The position numbers and the translations under genes were made by a program. A stretch of DNA of 64,000 bases from MPNO01 sp965205995 (lineage in GTDB: Bacteria; Pseudomonadota; Alphaproteobacteria; MPNO01), in contig OZ242200.1 in the NCBI GenBank assembly GCA_965205995.1, positions 3,410,001-3,474,000 on the forward strand. Direction: 5' to 3'. Below, in pieces: positions 7,857 to 16,684 of the stretch. Positions within the stretch are counted from its first letter, which is position 1; the number at the start of each line of letters is the position of its first letter. The notes beneath the pieces are model-generated. The model saw only the letters and a list, made by a program, of their open reading frames with translations. It searched no databases and had not been told where the DNA came from.

Positions 7857-8975
7857 CTACCCCTTCGCCCGGTAGTCGCGGATGACGTGCGCGTCGGGCT
7901 CGGCGCCGAGGCCGGGGCCGGTGGGGATGCGGAATTGGCCGCCCTCGACGGGGGAGACGAAGTCGGGGTAGAGCGTCGCCTCGAGCCTCGTGTAGAAGCG
8001 CTCGATCCAGCCGCCGCCGGGACGGCCGGTCAGCGGCATCGCAGCGAGGAGTTGCAGGGTGGCGAGCCAGCCCGGTCCGAAATAGGGCGAATGCGGCATC
8101 GCCGTCTCGCCATGCGCCTCGGTGAGCGCCAGCACCTTGAGGAACTCGGTCACCCCGCCGAGCTTGGTCACGCTCGGCTGGATATAGCGCGCCGCCCCGG
8201 CCTCCAGCAGGAGGCGGAACTCGAACGACGTGCAGGCGTTCTCGCCGCAGGCGAGGTCGATACCGGACTCGCGCTGAAGCCGCGCGAGCGCCTGAAAATC
8301 CTCCGGCGGAAAGATCGGCTCTTCCAGCCAGTGGAGGTCGTAGGGCTTGAGCCGGGCCGCCATCGCCCGCGCCTCTTCCGGCGTCCAGGGGCAGTTGACA
8401 TCGACGCAGAGCGGCACGCCCTCGCCCATCGCCGCGCGCGCCGCGGCGATCTCGGCCTCCCCGGTCTCGTGCAGCTTGATCGCCTTGTAGCCCTCGCCGA
8501 GCGCGGCGCGCACATTGTCCGCCACAAGCTCCCGGTCGCGGTATTTGAGCAGGCTCGCATATCCGGGAACCGGAGGCGGGGCGGCCGGCCCGCCGAGCAG
8601 TTGGCCGAGCGGCAGCCCGGCCCGCTTGCCGGCGAGATCCCAGAGCGCGATGTCGATCGCCGAGATCCCGAACATGGTGATGCCGTAGCGCCCGAACAGG
8701 TGGAGCGCCTGCTGCAGGTCGCGGTTGAGCGCCGCGATATCGGTCGCGTCGCGCCCGACCAGTATGGGCGCCACCGTCGCGTCGACCACCGCCCGGACCG
8801 CCGGCATGCAGTTATAGCTGAACGCCTCGCCCCAGCCGGTGGCGCCGTCCTCGGTGTCCACGCGGACCAGCAGGATATTGAGCGCCTCCCAGGCCTGCCC
8901 GCCCCAGGCCGGCGGCGGGCCGCCATGCTCGTGCGGGATGGCGAGCGGGATGGTTTCGACGCGGGCGATCTTCAT
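7857..8975 (-). CDS. mandelate racemase/muconate lactonizing enzyme family protein
   Basis: Enolase-superfamily enzyme of 372 residues. After the capping domain, the barrel shows KAIKLHE (catalytic Lys strand, about residue 160), three metal ligands in VDVNCPW, WLEEPI and CGENAC, and MPHSPYFGPG with the late catalytic His of the mandelate-racemase subgroup. Such enzymes abstract a proton alpha to a carboxylate (racemases, acid-sugar dehydratases). Start ATG 8975 lies 14 nt after the split ThDP beta gene and ends the four-gene minus-strand unit. The substrate is unknown. Confidence 0.85.
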   Translation of the reverse strand: MKIARVETIPLAIPHEHGGPPPAWGGQAWEALNILLVRVDTEDGATGWGEAFSYNCMPAVRAVVDATVAPILVGRDATDIAALNRDLQQALHLFGRYGITMFGISAIDIALWDLAGKRAGLPLGQLLGGPAAPPPVPGYASLLKYRDRELVADNVRAALGEGYKAIKLHETGEAEIAAARAAMGEGVPLCVDVNCPWTPEEARAMAARLKPYDLHWLEEPIFPPEDFQALARLQRESGIDLACGENACTSFEFRLLLEAGAARYIQPSVTKLGGVTEFLKVLALTEAHGETAMPHSPYFGPGWLATLQLLAAMPLTGRPGGGWIERFYTRLEATLYPDFVSPVEGGQFRIPTGPGLGAEPDAHVIRDYRAKG

Positions 8976-8989
8976 GGCCGGATCCCGCC

Positions 8990-9592
8990 TCACACCCTCG
9001 CGTCGAAGATCCTCACCCCGTAGGCGCGCTCCAGATAGCGGCCGAAGCGGAACTTGCATTCCGGGCCGTCCATCGGCGGGTCGGGCAGCGCGCCGCCGAG
9101 CGGCTCTACGTCGAGCACCACGAAGGCCTCGCCGTTGACCCGCTCGACCTCGTCCATGCCCGTGCGCAGATCCGCGAGCGTGGCGAAATGGAACACGTTT
9201 TGCAGCCCGCAGGCGCGCGCCAGCGCGGCGTAGTCGGTCTCGCCCTGGTCCGCCATGTCGATCTCGAAGGTGGCGCCATAGACCCCGTTATCGACCAGGA
9301 AATGGGTCAGGTTGGGGAGGCCGAGCCGGCGCTCGACCATCAGCATGCCCGGGTTCATCAGGAAGGCACCGTCGCCCGAGAACGCCCAGACATTGGCCTG
9401 CGGGATGCCGTAGGCGATACCGGCGGCGAACAGCGAGGCGAGGCTCATCGACGCTTCGAGGTAGAACACCTTCTCGGTCTCGCCGGTGAGCTTCCACCAC
9501 ATCTCGGACGCGTTGCCCGCCGAGGTGACGACGACCTGGTCCGACCAGCGCTCGACCAGATGGGCGAAACAGGCCTCCATCTCCATCGCCAT
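8990..9592 (-). CDS. split ThDP-dependent decarboxylase, PP-domain (beta) subunit
   Basis: 200-residue protein equal to the C-terminal diphosphate-binding domain of ThDP decarboxylases, as in sulfopyruvate (ComE) and phosphonopyruvate decarboxylases. The ThDP/Mg motif starts at SGDGAFLMNPG and closes at LVDNGVYG. Start ATG 9592 shares one base with the stop of the alpha gene (TGATG); a GTG one codon earlier is possible. It must pair with the alpha subunit to form active sites at their interface. A 2-oxoacid substrate is expected from the family; the adjacent aldolase-like and racemase-like genes suggest a C-C cleavage pathway. Confidence 0.8.
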   Translation of the reverse strand: MAMEMEACFAHLVERWSDQVVVTSAGNASEMWWKLTGETEKVFYLEASMSLASLFAAGIAYGIPQANVWAFSGDGAFLMNPGMLMVERRLGLPNLTHFLVDNGVYGATFEIDMADQGETDYAALARACGLQNVFHFATLADLRTGMDEVERVNGEAFVVLDVEPLGGALPDPPMDGPECKFRFGRYLERAYGVRIFDARV

Positions 9593-10110
9593 CACGCGCT
9601 CTCCCCGTAGAGCAGGTCGCGGGTGAAGCCGACCACCACCGGCCGCGAGATGGTCCGGGCATGGGATTCGGCGCGGCGGATTTCGCCCAGCTGGTCGCGC
9701 CGCTCGATCACCGTATAGGGGAGGTCGATCGACTGCATCACCGGCTCAAGATAGAGCCCGTTGGAGACATGGAACTTGGCGCGGTCGCCGAGCCGCCCCC
9801 GCATGGTGATGAAGATCAGCATGGGCACCATATAGGTGTAGTTGATCTTGGTGATCGCGTAGATGCAGGTCATCAGCCCGGACGCGCCCATCAGGGCGAG
9901 CGAACCCTTGCCGCCGAAGAACGCGCCGGAGCACAGACCGATCGCCGATTCCTCGCGGTTGACCGGGATGTGGTCGAAGCGCGCGTCGGTCTCGAACTCC
10001 TCGATCAGCGCGGCGATCCAGCCGTCGGGCAGGCTGGCGACGAGCTCGATCCCGCAACCCGCCGCCTCCCCGGCGATGGCGGCGGCGACCTCGCGGCTGG
10101 GCCCGGCCAT
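9592..10110 (-). CDS. split ThDP-dependent decarboxylase, Pyr-domain (alpha) subunit
   Basis: 172-residue pyrimidine-binding domain of a two-subunit ThDP decarboxylase (ComD-like). NREESAIGLCSGAFFGG near residue 51 contains the conserved Glu that activates the cofactor's aminopyrimidine ring. ASLPDGWIAALIEEF near the N-terminus fits sulfopyruvate decarboxylase-type proteins. The ATG lies 9 nt after the aldolase gene. A second, diverged alpha/beta pair exists at 26.7-27.8 kb. Confidence 0.8.
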   Translation of the reverse strand: MAGPSREVAAAIAGEAAGCGIELVASLPDGWIAALIEEFETDARFDHIPVNREESAIGLCSGAFFGGKGSLALMGASGLMTCIYAITKINYTYMVPMLIFITMRGRLGDRAKFHVSNGLYLEPVMQSIDLPYTVIERRDQLGEIRRAESHARTISRPVVVGFTRDLLYGESA

Positions 10111-10119
10111 CGCGGCCTC

Positions 10120-10836
10120 CTAGAGATCGCTCACGCCGGCGCGGTGGCGGAGATACTGCCACGCCCGGTTGACCGATATCTCGCTGGCGAAGGTCGCCGA
10201 GCAGTGCTCGATCTCGGCGTCGGAGAGATAGGTGACCTCGCCCATCTGCATCGCCGCGCGCTGCAATTCGGCGGCGACCTGGAGGTAGACCGACGTCATC
10301 ACGGATTGCCGGTGCGAGGTGCCCGCCACCACGCAGCCATGGCCGCGCATCAGCGCCACCCGGTTGCCACCGAGGCAGTCGGCGAGGTCGCGCCCCTGGT
10401 CCATGTTGACCACCAGGAGGTTGGTGTCGCCGAACCCGTCGCGGATATCCCAGACCGGGATGTCTGTTCCGATCGTCGCGCCGACATGGACGATCGGGCG
10501 CAGCTTCACCCCGGTCACCCCGAACGGGATGACCGCGTGCGAGTGGTTGTGGACCACCGAGTTGACGTCGGGCCGTTGTTCGTAGATGGCGCCGTGGATG
10601 AAGCGCTCGGCGTAGGGCACCCGGCCTGAGTCGTCGACCGGCTCGCCGTCGAGGGTGAATTCCATGATGTCGTCGAGCGAGACCAGCTCGGGCGCGCGCG
10701 AGCACGACATGATGTAGCGCTCGGGGTTGTCGGGATGGCGCACGGTGACATGGCCGTAGGCGTCGACCACCCCCTCCCGCGCCAATATGCGGTTGGCGAC
10801 CACCACGTCGCGCATCGCCTGAAGCACATCGCTCAT
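10120..10836 (-). CDS. class II aldolase/adducin family protein
   Basis: 238-residue zinc enzyme fold. VVHNHSHAVIPFG (about residue 100) supplies two His metal ligands and MRGHGCVV the third; VDAYGHVTVRHPDN near residue 25 is typical of L-fuculose-phosphate aldolase-like and decarboxylase members. Such proteins cleave or decarboxylate hydroxy-acids. ATG 10836 follows GGGGAGG. It is first in a four-gene unit (aldolase, ThDP alpha, ThDP beta, racemase-like) and is divergent from an OxyR-like regulator, which probably controls it. Confidence 0.85.
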   Translation of the reverse strand: MSDVLQAMRDVVVANRILAREGVVDAYGHVTVRHPDNPERYIMSCSRAPELVSLDDIMEFTLDGEPVDDSGRVPYAERFIHGAIYEQRPDVNSVVHNHSHAVIPFGVTGVKLRPIVHVGATIGTDIPVWDIRDGFGDTNLLVVNMDQGRDLADCLGGNRVALMRGHGCVVAGTSHRQSVMTSVYLQVAAELQRAAMQMGEVTYLSDAEIEHCSATFASEISVNRAWQYLRHRAGVSDL

Positions 10837-11170
10837 GCCGGAACCTCCCCTGTCTTGCCGTAGATCGATGTTCGGCGCCGGTCTTACCATGCCGCATCTG
10901 GCCGCGCGAGTGGCGGCGCCGGTTGCCCCGGATTATCTATTAGAAAAACTTATGTATTACAGGAGAAAACGGTATTAGTTTTTATGATGAGGCGGGGCTA
11001 GAACCGTAAGGCGCCTTGATAGGCGCGTCCTGGAAATACAGCCGTTTTGCATAGGGAAGCGACATGAAAAGGCTCTAGCGCCTGGAAACGACGGACAGGA
11101 AGCCCCGGCCGTGCGACGAGGCCGCGGCGGAAGGTTTTATCGGGGCAATCGTGCCGAGGGGAGTAGAGGT
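10837..11170. promoter_or_regulatory. divergent control region between the aldolase unit and the OxyR-like regulator
   Basis: 334 bp with no gene. It contains an A/T-rich block at about 10931-10989, unusual for this genome and a likely promoter/operator, and an inverted repeat GCGCCT-TGAT-AGGCGC at 11011-11026. Arrangement and composition fit LysR-type control of the divergent operon. I could not fit a full OxyR consensus by eye. Confidence 0.5.
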
Positions 11171-12127
11171 ATGCCAGTTACACTACGCCAACTGCGTTAT
11201 TTTCAAGCGCTGGTCGAACACGGCTCGTTCAGCCGCGCGGCCGAGAGCGTCCACGTGTCGCAGCCCGCGCTTTCGCTGCAGATCCGCGAGTTCGAAGCCG
11301 GTCTCGGCGGGCCGGTGGTGGAACGCGAGAGCCGTGGCATCCAACTCACCCGGCTGGGCCGCGAGGCGCATGAACAAACCCTGAGAATTCTCGACGAAAC
11401 GCTGCTGCTCGAGACCATGGGCAAGCGCTTCGAGGAAGGCCCGTTGCGGTTCTCGGTCGGGGTGCTCTCCACCCTCGCCCCCTATCTGCTGTCGGGCTTG
11501 CTGGGGCGTTTGCAAGCGTCCTCGCCCCGCGTCGAGCTCAACGTCGTGGAAGGTTCGGGCCAGGATCTGGTCACCCATTTGCTGGCCGGGCGCCTCGACG
11601 CGGCGATCGTTTCCCTGCCGCTCGGATTGCTGGAGCTGCCCGAGCGGGTGCTGTTCGAGGATCGCTTCCTGCTCGCGGGCCGCGCCAGGCGGCTCGCCGC
11701 AATCCGCGCGCTCGGCGACGATCCGCAGCCGGCGGACCTGGCGCGCGCCGATATCGGGCCGCTGCTCACGCTGGGGGATGGCCATTGCCTGGCCAACCAG
11801 GTTCTCGGGGCCTGCTCCATGTGGCGGATCCAGGAGGTTCGCCGCGGCGCCGCGTCGCTGGCCACGCTCGCCAAGCTGGTCGCGAACGGCGCCGGGCTAA
11901 CTCTGCTTCCGGAGACCGCGGCGCTTTCCGAGGGCGCGGCCGCGCCCGAGCTCAGGCTGCTCCGTTTCTCCGAGCCGGAGCCCTCGCGGCAAATCGGTCT
12001 CGTCCACCGTGCCGTCTATCAGGGTCAGCGCTGGATCGACCTCCTGGCCGAGGCCACCACGGATGCGGGTATGGAGCTGGTGGAGGAAGCGCGGGAGGTA
12101 GTCGGCGACGCTCTCGTGACTCCCTGA
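11171..12127 (+). CDS. oxyR: OxyR-like LysR-family transcriptional regulator
   Basis: 318 residues: an N-terminal winged helix-turn-helix (residues 5-65, with FSRAAESVHVSQPALS) and a LysR substrate domain. GDGHCLANQVLGAC (Cys206 and Cys215, nine apart) matches the peroxide-sensing Cys199/Cys208 pair of OxyR, and LATLAKLVANGAGLTLLPE continues the OxyR pattern. The protein therefore probably senses peroxide by a disulfide switch. No catalase or peroxidase gene is adjacent; its divergent neighbours are aldolase, split ThDP enzyme and racemase genes. Start ATG 11171 is preceded by GGGGAGTAGAGG. An OxyR-like paralogue with another role is possible. Confidence 0.8.
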   Translation: MPVTLRQLRYFQALVEHGSFSRAAESVHVSQPALSLQIREFEAGLGGPVVERESRGIQLTRLGREAHEQTLRILDETLLLETMGKRFEEGPLRFSVGVLSTLAPYLLSGLLGRLQASSPRVELNVVEGSGQDLVTHLLAGRLDAAIVSLPLGLLELPERVLFEDRFLLAGRARRLAAIRALGDDPQPADLARADIGPLLTLGDGHCLANQVLGACSMWRIQEVRRGAASLATLAKLVANGAGLTLLPETAALSEGAAAPELRLLRFSEPEPSRQIGLVHRAVYQGQRWIDLLAEATTDAGMELVEEAREVVGDALVTP

Positions 12128-12192
12128 CCGGGCCGGCGCCCTCATGGCGACCCTGGCGGCGCTCGCCCTCATCGTCCGGCACCACGTGACTG

Positions 12193-12198
12193 TATACT
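12193..12198 (+). promoter_or_regulatory. -10-like TATACT upstream of the VOC gene
   Basis: TATACT lies 48 nt before the VOC start. No good -35 box is seen at 17 nt, so this is only a candidate. Confidence 0.3.
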
Positions 12199-12246
12199 GG
12201 ACCGGAGCGACCGCTTGGCGGTTGTATCCAAAACCGGGAGGGTCCC

Positions 12247-12795
12247 ATGAGCCAGAACCCGTCGGTCCGCCTCAGCCATTCCGGGTTTCACGTCTTCGAC
12301 TTGGACCGGATGGTGGGCTTCTTCACCGCGGTCTACGGTCTTGAAGTCACCGACCGCGGCACGCTCGCGGAGCGGGGCGAGATCGCCTTCCTCGGCGCCG
12401 ACCCGCGGGACCACCACCAGCTTGCGCTCTATGCGGGGCGCACGGCGCAGGACGGGGTCCACCACAACCATTTGTCCTTCGAGGTGGGCGACCTCGACCG
12501 GCTGAGGGAGATCCACCGGGCGCTCCAGGCCTATCCCGGGGTGACCAACATCCTCACCGTCAATCACGGCGTCGCCTGGTCGGTCTATTGCAACGACCCC
12601 GAGGGCAACCGCACCGAAGCCTTCGTCGACACCCCCTGGCACGTCAACCAGCCTTATTATTCCGGCGACCTCGACCTCGCGCTGAGCGACGAGGAGATCG
12701 CCGCGCGCACCGAGCGGATGCTCGACGACGACCCCTCGACCGAACCGATCGAGGAATGGCGCGCCCGCTTCGCCGGCCGGCTGGGGTTGGAGTAG
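12247..12795 (+). CDS. VOC family (glyoxalase/extradiol dioxygenase-like) protein
   Basis: 182 residues with two beta-alpha-beta-beta-beta modules. Likely metal ligands are His in SHSGFHVFDLD (about residue 14), His in HHNHLSFEV (about residue 75) and Glu in GNRTEAFVDTPW (about residue 125), the 2-His-1-Glu pattern of type I extradiol dioxygenases and related enzymes. A ring-cleavage or isomerase role is possible. ATG follows GGGAGGG. It lies downstream of the OxyR-like gene with its own gap of about 120 nt. Confidence 0.8.
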   Translation: MSQNPSVRLSHSGFHVFDLDRMVGFFTAVYGLEVTDRGTLAERGEIAFLGADPRDHHQLALYAGRTAQDGVHHNHLSFEVGDLDRLREIHRALQAYPGVTNILTVNHGVAWSVYCNDPEGNRTEAFVDTPWHVNQPYYSGDLDLALSDEEIAARTERMLDDDPSTEPIEEWRARFAGRLGLE

Positions 12796-12800
12796 TCCGG

Positions 12801-13241
12801 TCAGGGACCCGGGCGAAATTTCCCCTGGTTCCGGTCGAAGCTTGCCCGAACGTCTTCGATCGGCGTATCGCGTCGTTCGATCGGCTTGACCAGTGCGTTG
12901 GCGGCGTCGAAGCCCTCCAGGCAGCGGGTGTTGATCGCCCAGCCGGTGAACGGCCTGAGGCCGCGCGCCATTTCCGCTTCGGTCGGATAGCTCGGCCGGC
13001 GGAACGGCAGGATGCCGCATTCGGGGCAGAAATAGTCCTCCGCGGTGAAGGATCCCCAGCGGTAAAGGGTGAGCTCGTCCAGCGGCGTCAGCAGGCGAAC
13101 CGCGTCTTCGGACACCCGATGGATGAGGGCGCCGCGCCGGTGGCAGATCGAGCAGTTGCAAACCCGTACGTGGTCGATATCGGCATCGACCTCGAAACGG
13201 ACTTTCCCACAATGACAGTAGCCCCGATAGGTTCGCTTCAT
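12801..13241 (-). CDS. GFA/CENP-V family zinc protein
   Basis: 146-residue glutathione-dependent formaldehyde-activating-enzyme-like fold. Zinc-binding Cys clusters are in GYCHCGKVRF (about residues 9-11), CNCSICHRRG (about residues 28-33) and YFCPECGILP (about residue 70). Many members have unknown substrates. ATG 13241 overlaps the stop of the upstream arylsulfotransferase-like gene by ATGA, so the two are translationally coupled. Confidence 0.85.
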   Translation of the reverse strand: MKRTYRGYCHCGKVRFEVDADIDHVRVCNCSICHRRGALIHRVSEDAVRLLTPLDELTLYRWGSFTAEDYFCPECGILPFRRPSYPTEAEMARGLRPFTGWAINTRCLEGFDAANALVKPIERRDTPIEDVRASFDRNQGKFRPGP

Positions 13242-14308
13242 GGGATCTTTACCTGACGTCCTTTCAGCTGCGGCGCGTCGGGCGCGTAGCGATAGGCGCG
13301 GAAAATCCAGTTGAGCTCGGTGTCGAACAATTTCGAGTGGGCGGTGTAGGGGGAAACGTATTCCCACACCACATCGCCCTCCGGGGTGACCTCGAAGAGG
13401 CAACCCCTGGCCCCCTCGCAGATCAACGTATTGCCGCTCCACAGGCGCTGCACGCCGGAAATATTGGCCGAATAGAAGCTCTGCGGCGGTTTGCCGTCGA
13501 AACGCCAGACGATCTCCCTGGTCCCGGGATCGATCTCGAAAATATGCGAGAACATGTCCTCGGAACGTCCGTGAAATCCATTGGCGAAGACCAGGATATT
13601 GCCGTTGTCGATGATGTGGCAGTCGTGCTGGTGGCCGAGGATGGGGTCGCACATCTCCCAGACGATCTGTCCGGTTTCCCTGTCGACGATGCAGATCAGG
13701 TTGAGCACCCTGAAGCTCAGCATCACATTGCCGTCGGCAAGCGGCGCGCAGGTATTCGCATGACCGAACTCGACCCGGTCGCAGACGCCGCAGATCGGAT
13801 ATTTTTCGATCTCGATGTCGCGGATCCGCCACTCCCAGACGGTATTGCCCGCAGGGTCGATCTCGCGAACCAGATCGCCGTATATCTTTCCGTCTTTTTC
13901 GGTGCCGGGCAGACCGCCCTGCACGCGCCCGGCGGTCGCGTCGTCGAGCGGGTCCCAGGCGATATAGAGGGTGTTTCCATTGCCGAGCCGGCGCGCGTCG
14001 TGATGGTGGTTTTCGTCGTAATGCTCCCAGACGATATCGCCGTGCCAATCGTATTCCCGCAGCAGACCGCCCTTGCCCGCCATCAGCGGCGGGCCTTCGC
14101 GGGTGGCCTGGGCCACGAACAAATTGCCGTCATCCGTCAGCCGGCAGCGATTGATGCCGCCGAGCCCCTGAAGTTTCCACTCATGGACCGGTCGGCCGTC
14201 CATATCGATCAGAAAAACCCGGTCGCCCCGTATCGGCGAGAACAGCGTCAAGCCCGGCGTCGCGCGCTCTCTGTCATGGGTCCTCAGCCCCGGTTCCGGT
14301 ATTTGCAT
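13238..14308 (-). CDS. arylsulfotransferase (ASST)-like beta-propeller protein
   Basis: 356 residues built of repeated blades with the family signature His-x(4-7)-NGN: HHHDARRLGNGNTLY (about residue 101), HANTCAPLADGNVML and HQHDCHIIDNGNILVF. In known ASSTs a His is transiently sulfated while the enzyme moves sulfate between phenols in the periplasm. No signal peptide is visible here (MQIPEPGLRTHDRERATPG), which is odd for a periplasmic enzyme. ATG 14308 follows GGAGGAG. Another function for this propeller cannot be excluded. Confidence 0.7.
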   Translation of the reverse strand: MQIPEPGLRTHDRERATPGLTLFSPIRGDRVFLIDMDGRPVHEWKLQGLGGINRCRLTDDGNLFVAQATREGPPLMAGKGGLLREYDWHGDIVWEHYDENHHHDARRLGNGNTLYIAWDPLDDATAGRVQGGLPGTEKDGKIYGDLVREIDPAGNTVWEWRIRDIEIEKYPICGVCDRVEFGHANTCAPLADGNVMLSFRVLNLICIVDRETGQIVWEMCDPILGHQHDCHIIDNGNILVFANGFHGRSEDMFSHIFEIDPGTREIVWRFDGKPPQSFYSANISGVQRLWSGNTLICEGARGCLFEVTPEGDVVWEYVSPYTAHSKLFDTELNWIFRAYRYAPDAPQLKGRQVKIP

Positions 14309-14371
14309 TCCGCTCCTCCGGCTTGCATTGCGGGTTCGATCGCGCAGGCCGCCGCCTCGAAGTCGGGCGCG

Positions 14372-14400
14372 TTGTGCGGTGCCGCCGGAAGACATACCGT
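14372..14400 (+). promoter_or_regulatory. promoter candidate for the ThDP enzyme gene
   Basis: TTGTGC (14372-14377), 17-nt spacer, TACCGT (14395-14400). The start codon is 45 nt further on. It lies in the gap shared with the divergent arylsulfotransferase-like gene. Confidence 0.35.
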
Positions 14401-14444
14401 GACGGTCGCGGCGGGGCGACCCTTGTAGCGGCGGAGGCCGGACG

Positions 14445-16139
14445 ATGAAGAACAATCTGGACGGCGGCGAGGCCGTCGTCGAGGCGATCCGCAATTTGGG
14501 GATCGAGCACGTCATCATGTCCCCGGGTTCCGAATGGTCGCCGGTCTGGGAGGCGCTGACCCGCCAGCGCGTCGAGAACATCCCGGGCCCGGCCTATATG
14601 CAGATCTGGCACGAGACCCTCGCGGTCAACATGGCCACCGGCTACACCTTCATGACCGGCCTCCCCCAGGCGGTGCTGCTGCATGCCGGCGTCGGGCCGA
14701 TGCAGGGGCTCATGGCGATCAACGCCGCCATGCAGTCGGAGGTGCCGATGCTGGTGCTGGCCGGCGAGTCGGTCACGCTCGGCGCCGATCCCAACCTCAG
14801 GATGGAGGCGCAGTGGTATGGCGGCGTGAGCCCGGGCGGCATCGACAAGCTGGTCTCCAGATCGGTCAAATGGTCGGGGCTGATCCAGAGCGCTCCCACC
14901 CTCTACCACAGCGTCATCCGGGCCGGCGAAATGGCGCGGCGCGCCCCGCGCGGGCCGGTCTTCCTCGACGTGCCGCTGGAATTCATGCTGGAGGGCTGGA
15001 ACCCCGAGGACCGGCCCGGCCGGGTGCCGCCGGCGTCCCGGACCCAGCCGGTGGCGGCGGAGCTCGAGAGCCTCGTCGAAGACATCGCCGGCGCCCGGAA
15101 CCCGGTCATCGTCACCGAATTTTCAGGCCGCGAGCCCGGCGCCTTCGAGGCGCTGGTCGATTTCGCCGAAGCCGGCGCCATCCCGGTGATCGGCGGGCGC
15201 ACCGCGTGCTACGGAAACTTCCCCACCGACCACGATCTGTGGCAGGGGGTGGAGACCTACGCCCATCTGAAGGACGCCGACCTCGTGCTCCTGGTGGGCG
15301 CCCGGACGCCGTGGTACCCGCCGACCGACCGCCCCACCTCCGGCAGGATCGTCTCCATCGGCGACCATCCCCACAAGGAATGGCTGGTCTACCAGGTGAT
15401 GCACGCCGACGCCTATCTCGAAGGGGATATCGCGGCGACGCTCGATGCGCTCGCCGCCCTGTTGCGCCAACGGGGACCGGCGGAAGGGCTCAAGCGGGCG
15501 CGGCGGGAAAAATGGGCCGGCGAGCACGCCGCGCTGATGTCGAGGTTGAAGGCGGAACGGGACGCTTCCGCGGGCGGCGCGCTGGATACGCTGTCGGTCT
15601 GTCGCGCTCTCGAACGGGCGATGCCGGCCGATGCCGTCTATGTCGACGAGACCATCACCCATTTCCTGACCATGCGGCACCATTTGCCGCTGACCCGTGC
15701 GAAGTCGCTCTACAAGATGACGGTGAGCGGCCTCGGCCAGGGGCTCGGGCTCGCTCTCGGGATCAAGCTGGGCGCGCCCGAGCGCCCGGTGGTGCTGGTC
15801 GTCGGCGACGGCAGTTTTCTCTACAACCCCATCCCCCAGGCGTTCGGCGCTTCGCGGGATTACGGCCTGCCGGTCATCGTGCTGATCATGAACAACCGGG
15901 GCTACCGGGCGATGCTGAACGGCCAACGCCTCTATTATGCCGACGGCATGGCCAAGCGGACCGACCTGACCCTCGGCTACCGCATCGACCCGCCGGTCTA
16001 CGAGGACATGGGAGCGCCGTTCGGGATCGGCGGAACCCGCGCGGAGACCGGTGACGAATTGGCCGCGGCGCTGGAGACGGCGCTCGGCGAAACCGCCGAG
16101 GGACGCAGCCACGTGATCAACGCGATATTGCCGGACTAG
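14445..16139 (+). CDS. full-length ThDP-dependent decarboxylase/lyase (acetolactate synthase-like)
   Basis: 564 residues with the three domains of the benzoylformate decarboxylase/acetolactate synthase superfamily. The catalytic Glu57 lies in MQIWHETLAVNMATGY. The central domain spans roughly residues 190-330, and the ThDP/Mg site runs from VGDGSFLYNP to IMNNRGY near residue 450. It carries out C-C bond cleavage or formation on 2-oxoacids or 2-hydroxyacyl substrates; the substrate is not evident. ATG follows GCGGAGG. Isolated gene, divergent from the arylsulfotransferase-like/GFA pair. Confidence 0.85.
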   Translation: MKNNLDGGEAVVEAIRNLGIEHVIMSPGSEWSPVWEALTRQRVENIPGPAYMQIWHETLAVNMATGYTFMTGLPQAVLLHAGVGPMQGLMAINAAMQSEVPMLVLAGESVTLGADPNLRMEAQWYGGVSPGGIDKLVSRSVKWSGLIQSAPTLYHSVIRAGEMARRAPRGPVFLDVPLEFMLEGWNPEDRPGRVPPASRTQPVAAELESLVEDIAGARNPVIVTEFSGREPGAFEALVDFAEAGAIPVIGGRTACYGNFPTDHDLWQGVETYAHLKDADLVLLVGARTPWYPPTDRPTSGRIVSIGDHPHKEWLVYQVMHADAYLEGDIAATLDALAALLRQRGPAEGLKRARREKWAGEHAALMSRLKAERDASAGGALDTLSVCRALERAMPADAVYVDETITHFLTMRHHLPLTRAKSLYKMTVSGLGQGLGLALGIKLGAPERPVVLVVGDGSFLYNPIPQAFGASRDYGLPVIVLIMNNRGYRAMLNGQRLYYADGMAKRTDLTLGYRIDPPVYEDMGAPFGIGGTRAETGDELAAALETALGETAEGRSHVINAILPD

Positions 16140-16157
16140 GGATCGCGCGCCGCGGGA

Positions 16158-16496
16158 TCAGGCGTCGAGGGATGCGCGGGCTTCCCCCAAATCGGCGTGA
16201 ATCTGCAGGATCCGTTCGAAGCCGGTGATCTGGAACACCTGGCGAACCGGATCGGAAAGCGCGCACAGCACCAGCTTGACGTCCCGGGCCTGCAACGCCT
16301 TCGCCTTCACGAGGAGGACGCGGAGGCCCGCGCTGCCGATAAAGGCGAGCTCCCCGAAATCGAGGATCAGGGCGCGATCGGTTTCCGCCATCGCGTCCTC
16401 GACCGCCTCGTCGAAAGCGGGGGCGGTGGTGTAGTCGATGCGGCCCCTCACGCCCAGGGACAGGACGTCGTCGTTCCGTTCGACCGTCACATCCAT
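16158..16496 (-). CDS. STAS-domain anti-anti-sigma factor-like protein
   Basis: 112 residues forming a single STAS domain (SpoIIAA/RsbV family). LILDFGELAFIGSAGLRVLL contains the conserved Ser that a kinase-type anti-sigma factor would phosphorylate. Such proteins switch partners with an anti-sigma factor to release a sigma factor, or act in chemoreceptor-like circuits. No kinase or phosphatase partner is adjacent. ATG 16496 is supported by GAGGGACGACGAG upstream and a conserved N-terminus. Confidence 0.85.
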   Translation of the reverse strand: MDVTVERNDDVLSLGVRGRIDYTTAPAFDEAVEDAMAETDRALILDFGELAFIGSAGLRVLLVKAKALQARDVKLVLCALSDPVRQVFQITGFERILQIHADLGEARASLDA

Positions 16497-16684
16497 GGTC
16501 TCGTCGTCCCTCGGCTTCGTCCGTTCGATCCGCGCCCGCGCGCGAGGTCCAGCGCAGGGATGGTGACTCCTCGGGCGGCGAAATCCAAGCGATAATCGGA
16601 AATGTAATCTTATGACGGGGGGCCAAACGATTAGACAAAGCCATGGCCCGCGCGGTCCCGCGGTCCCGGCGTCTCGCCGGGCCC

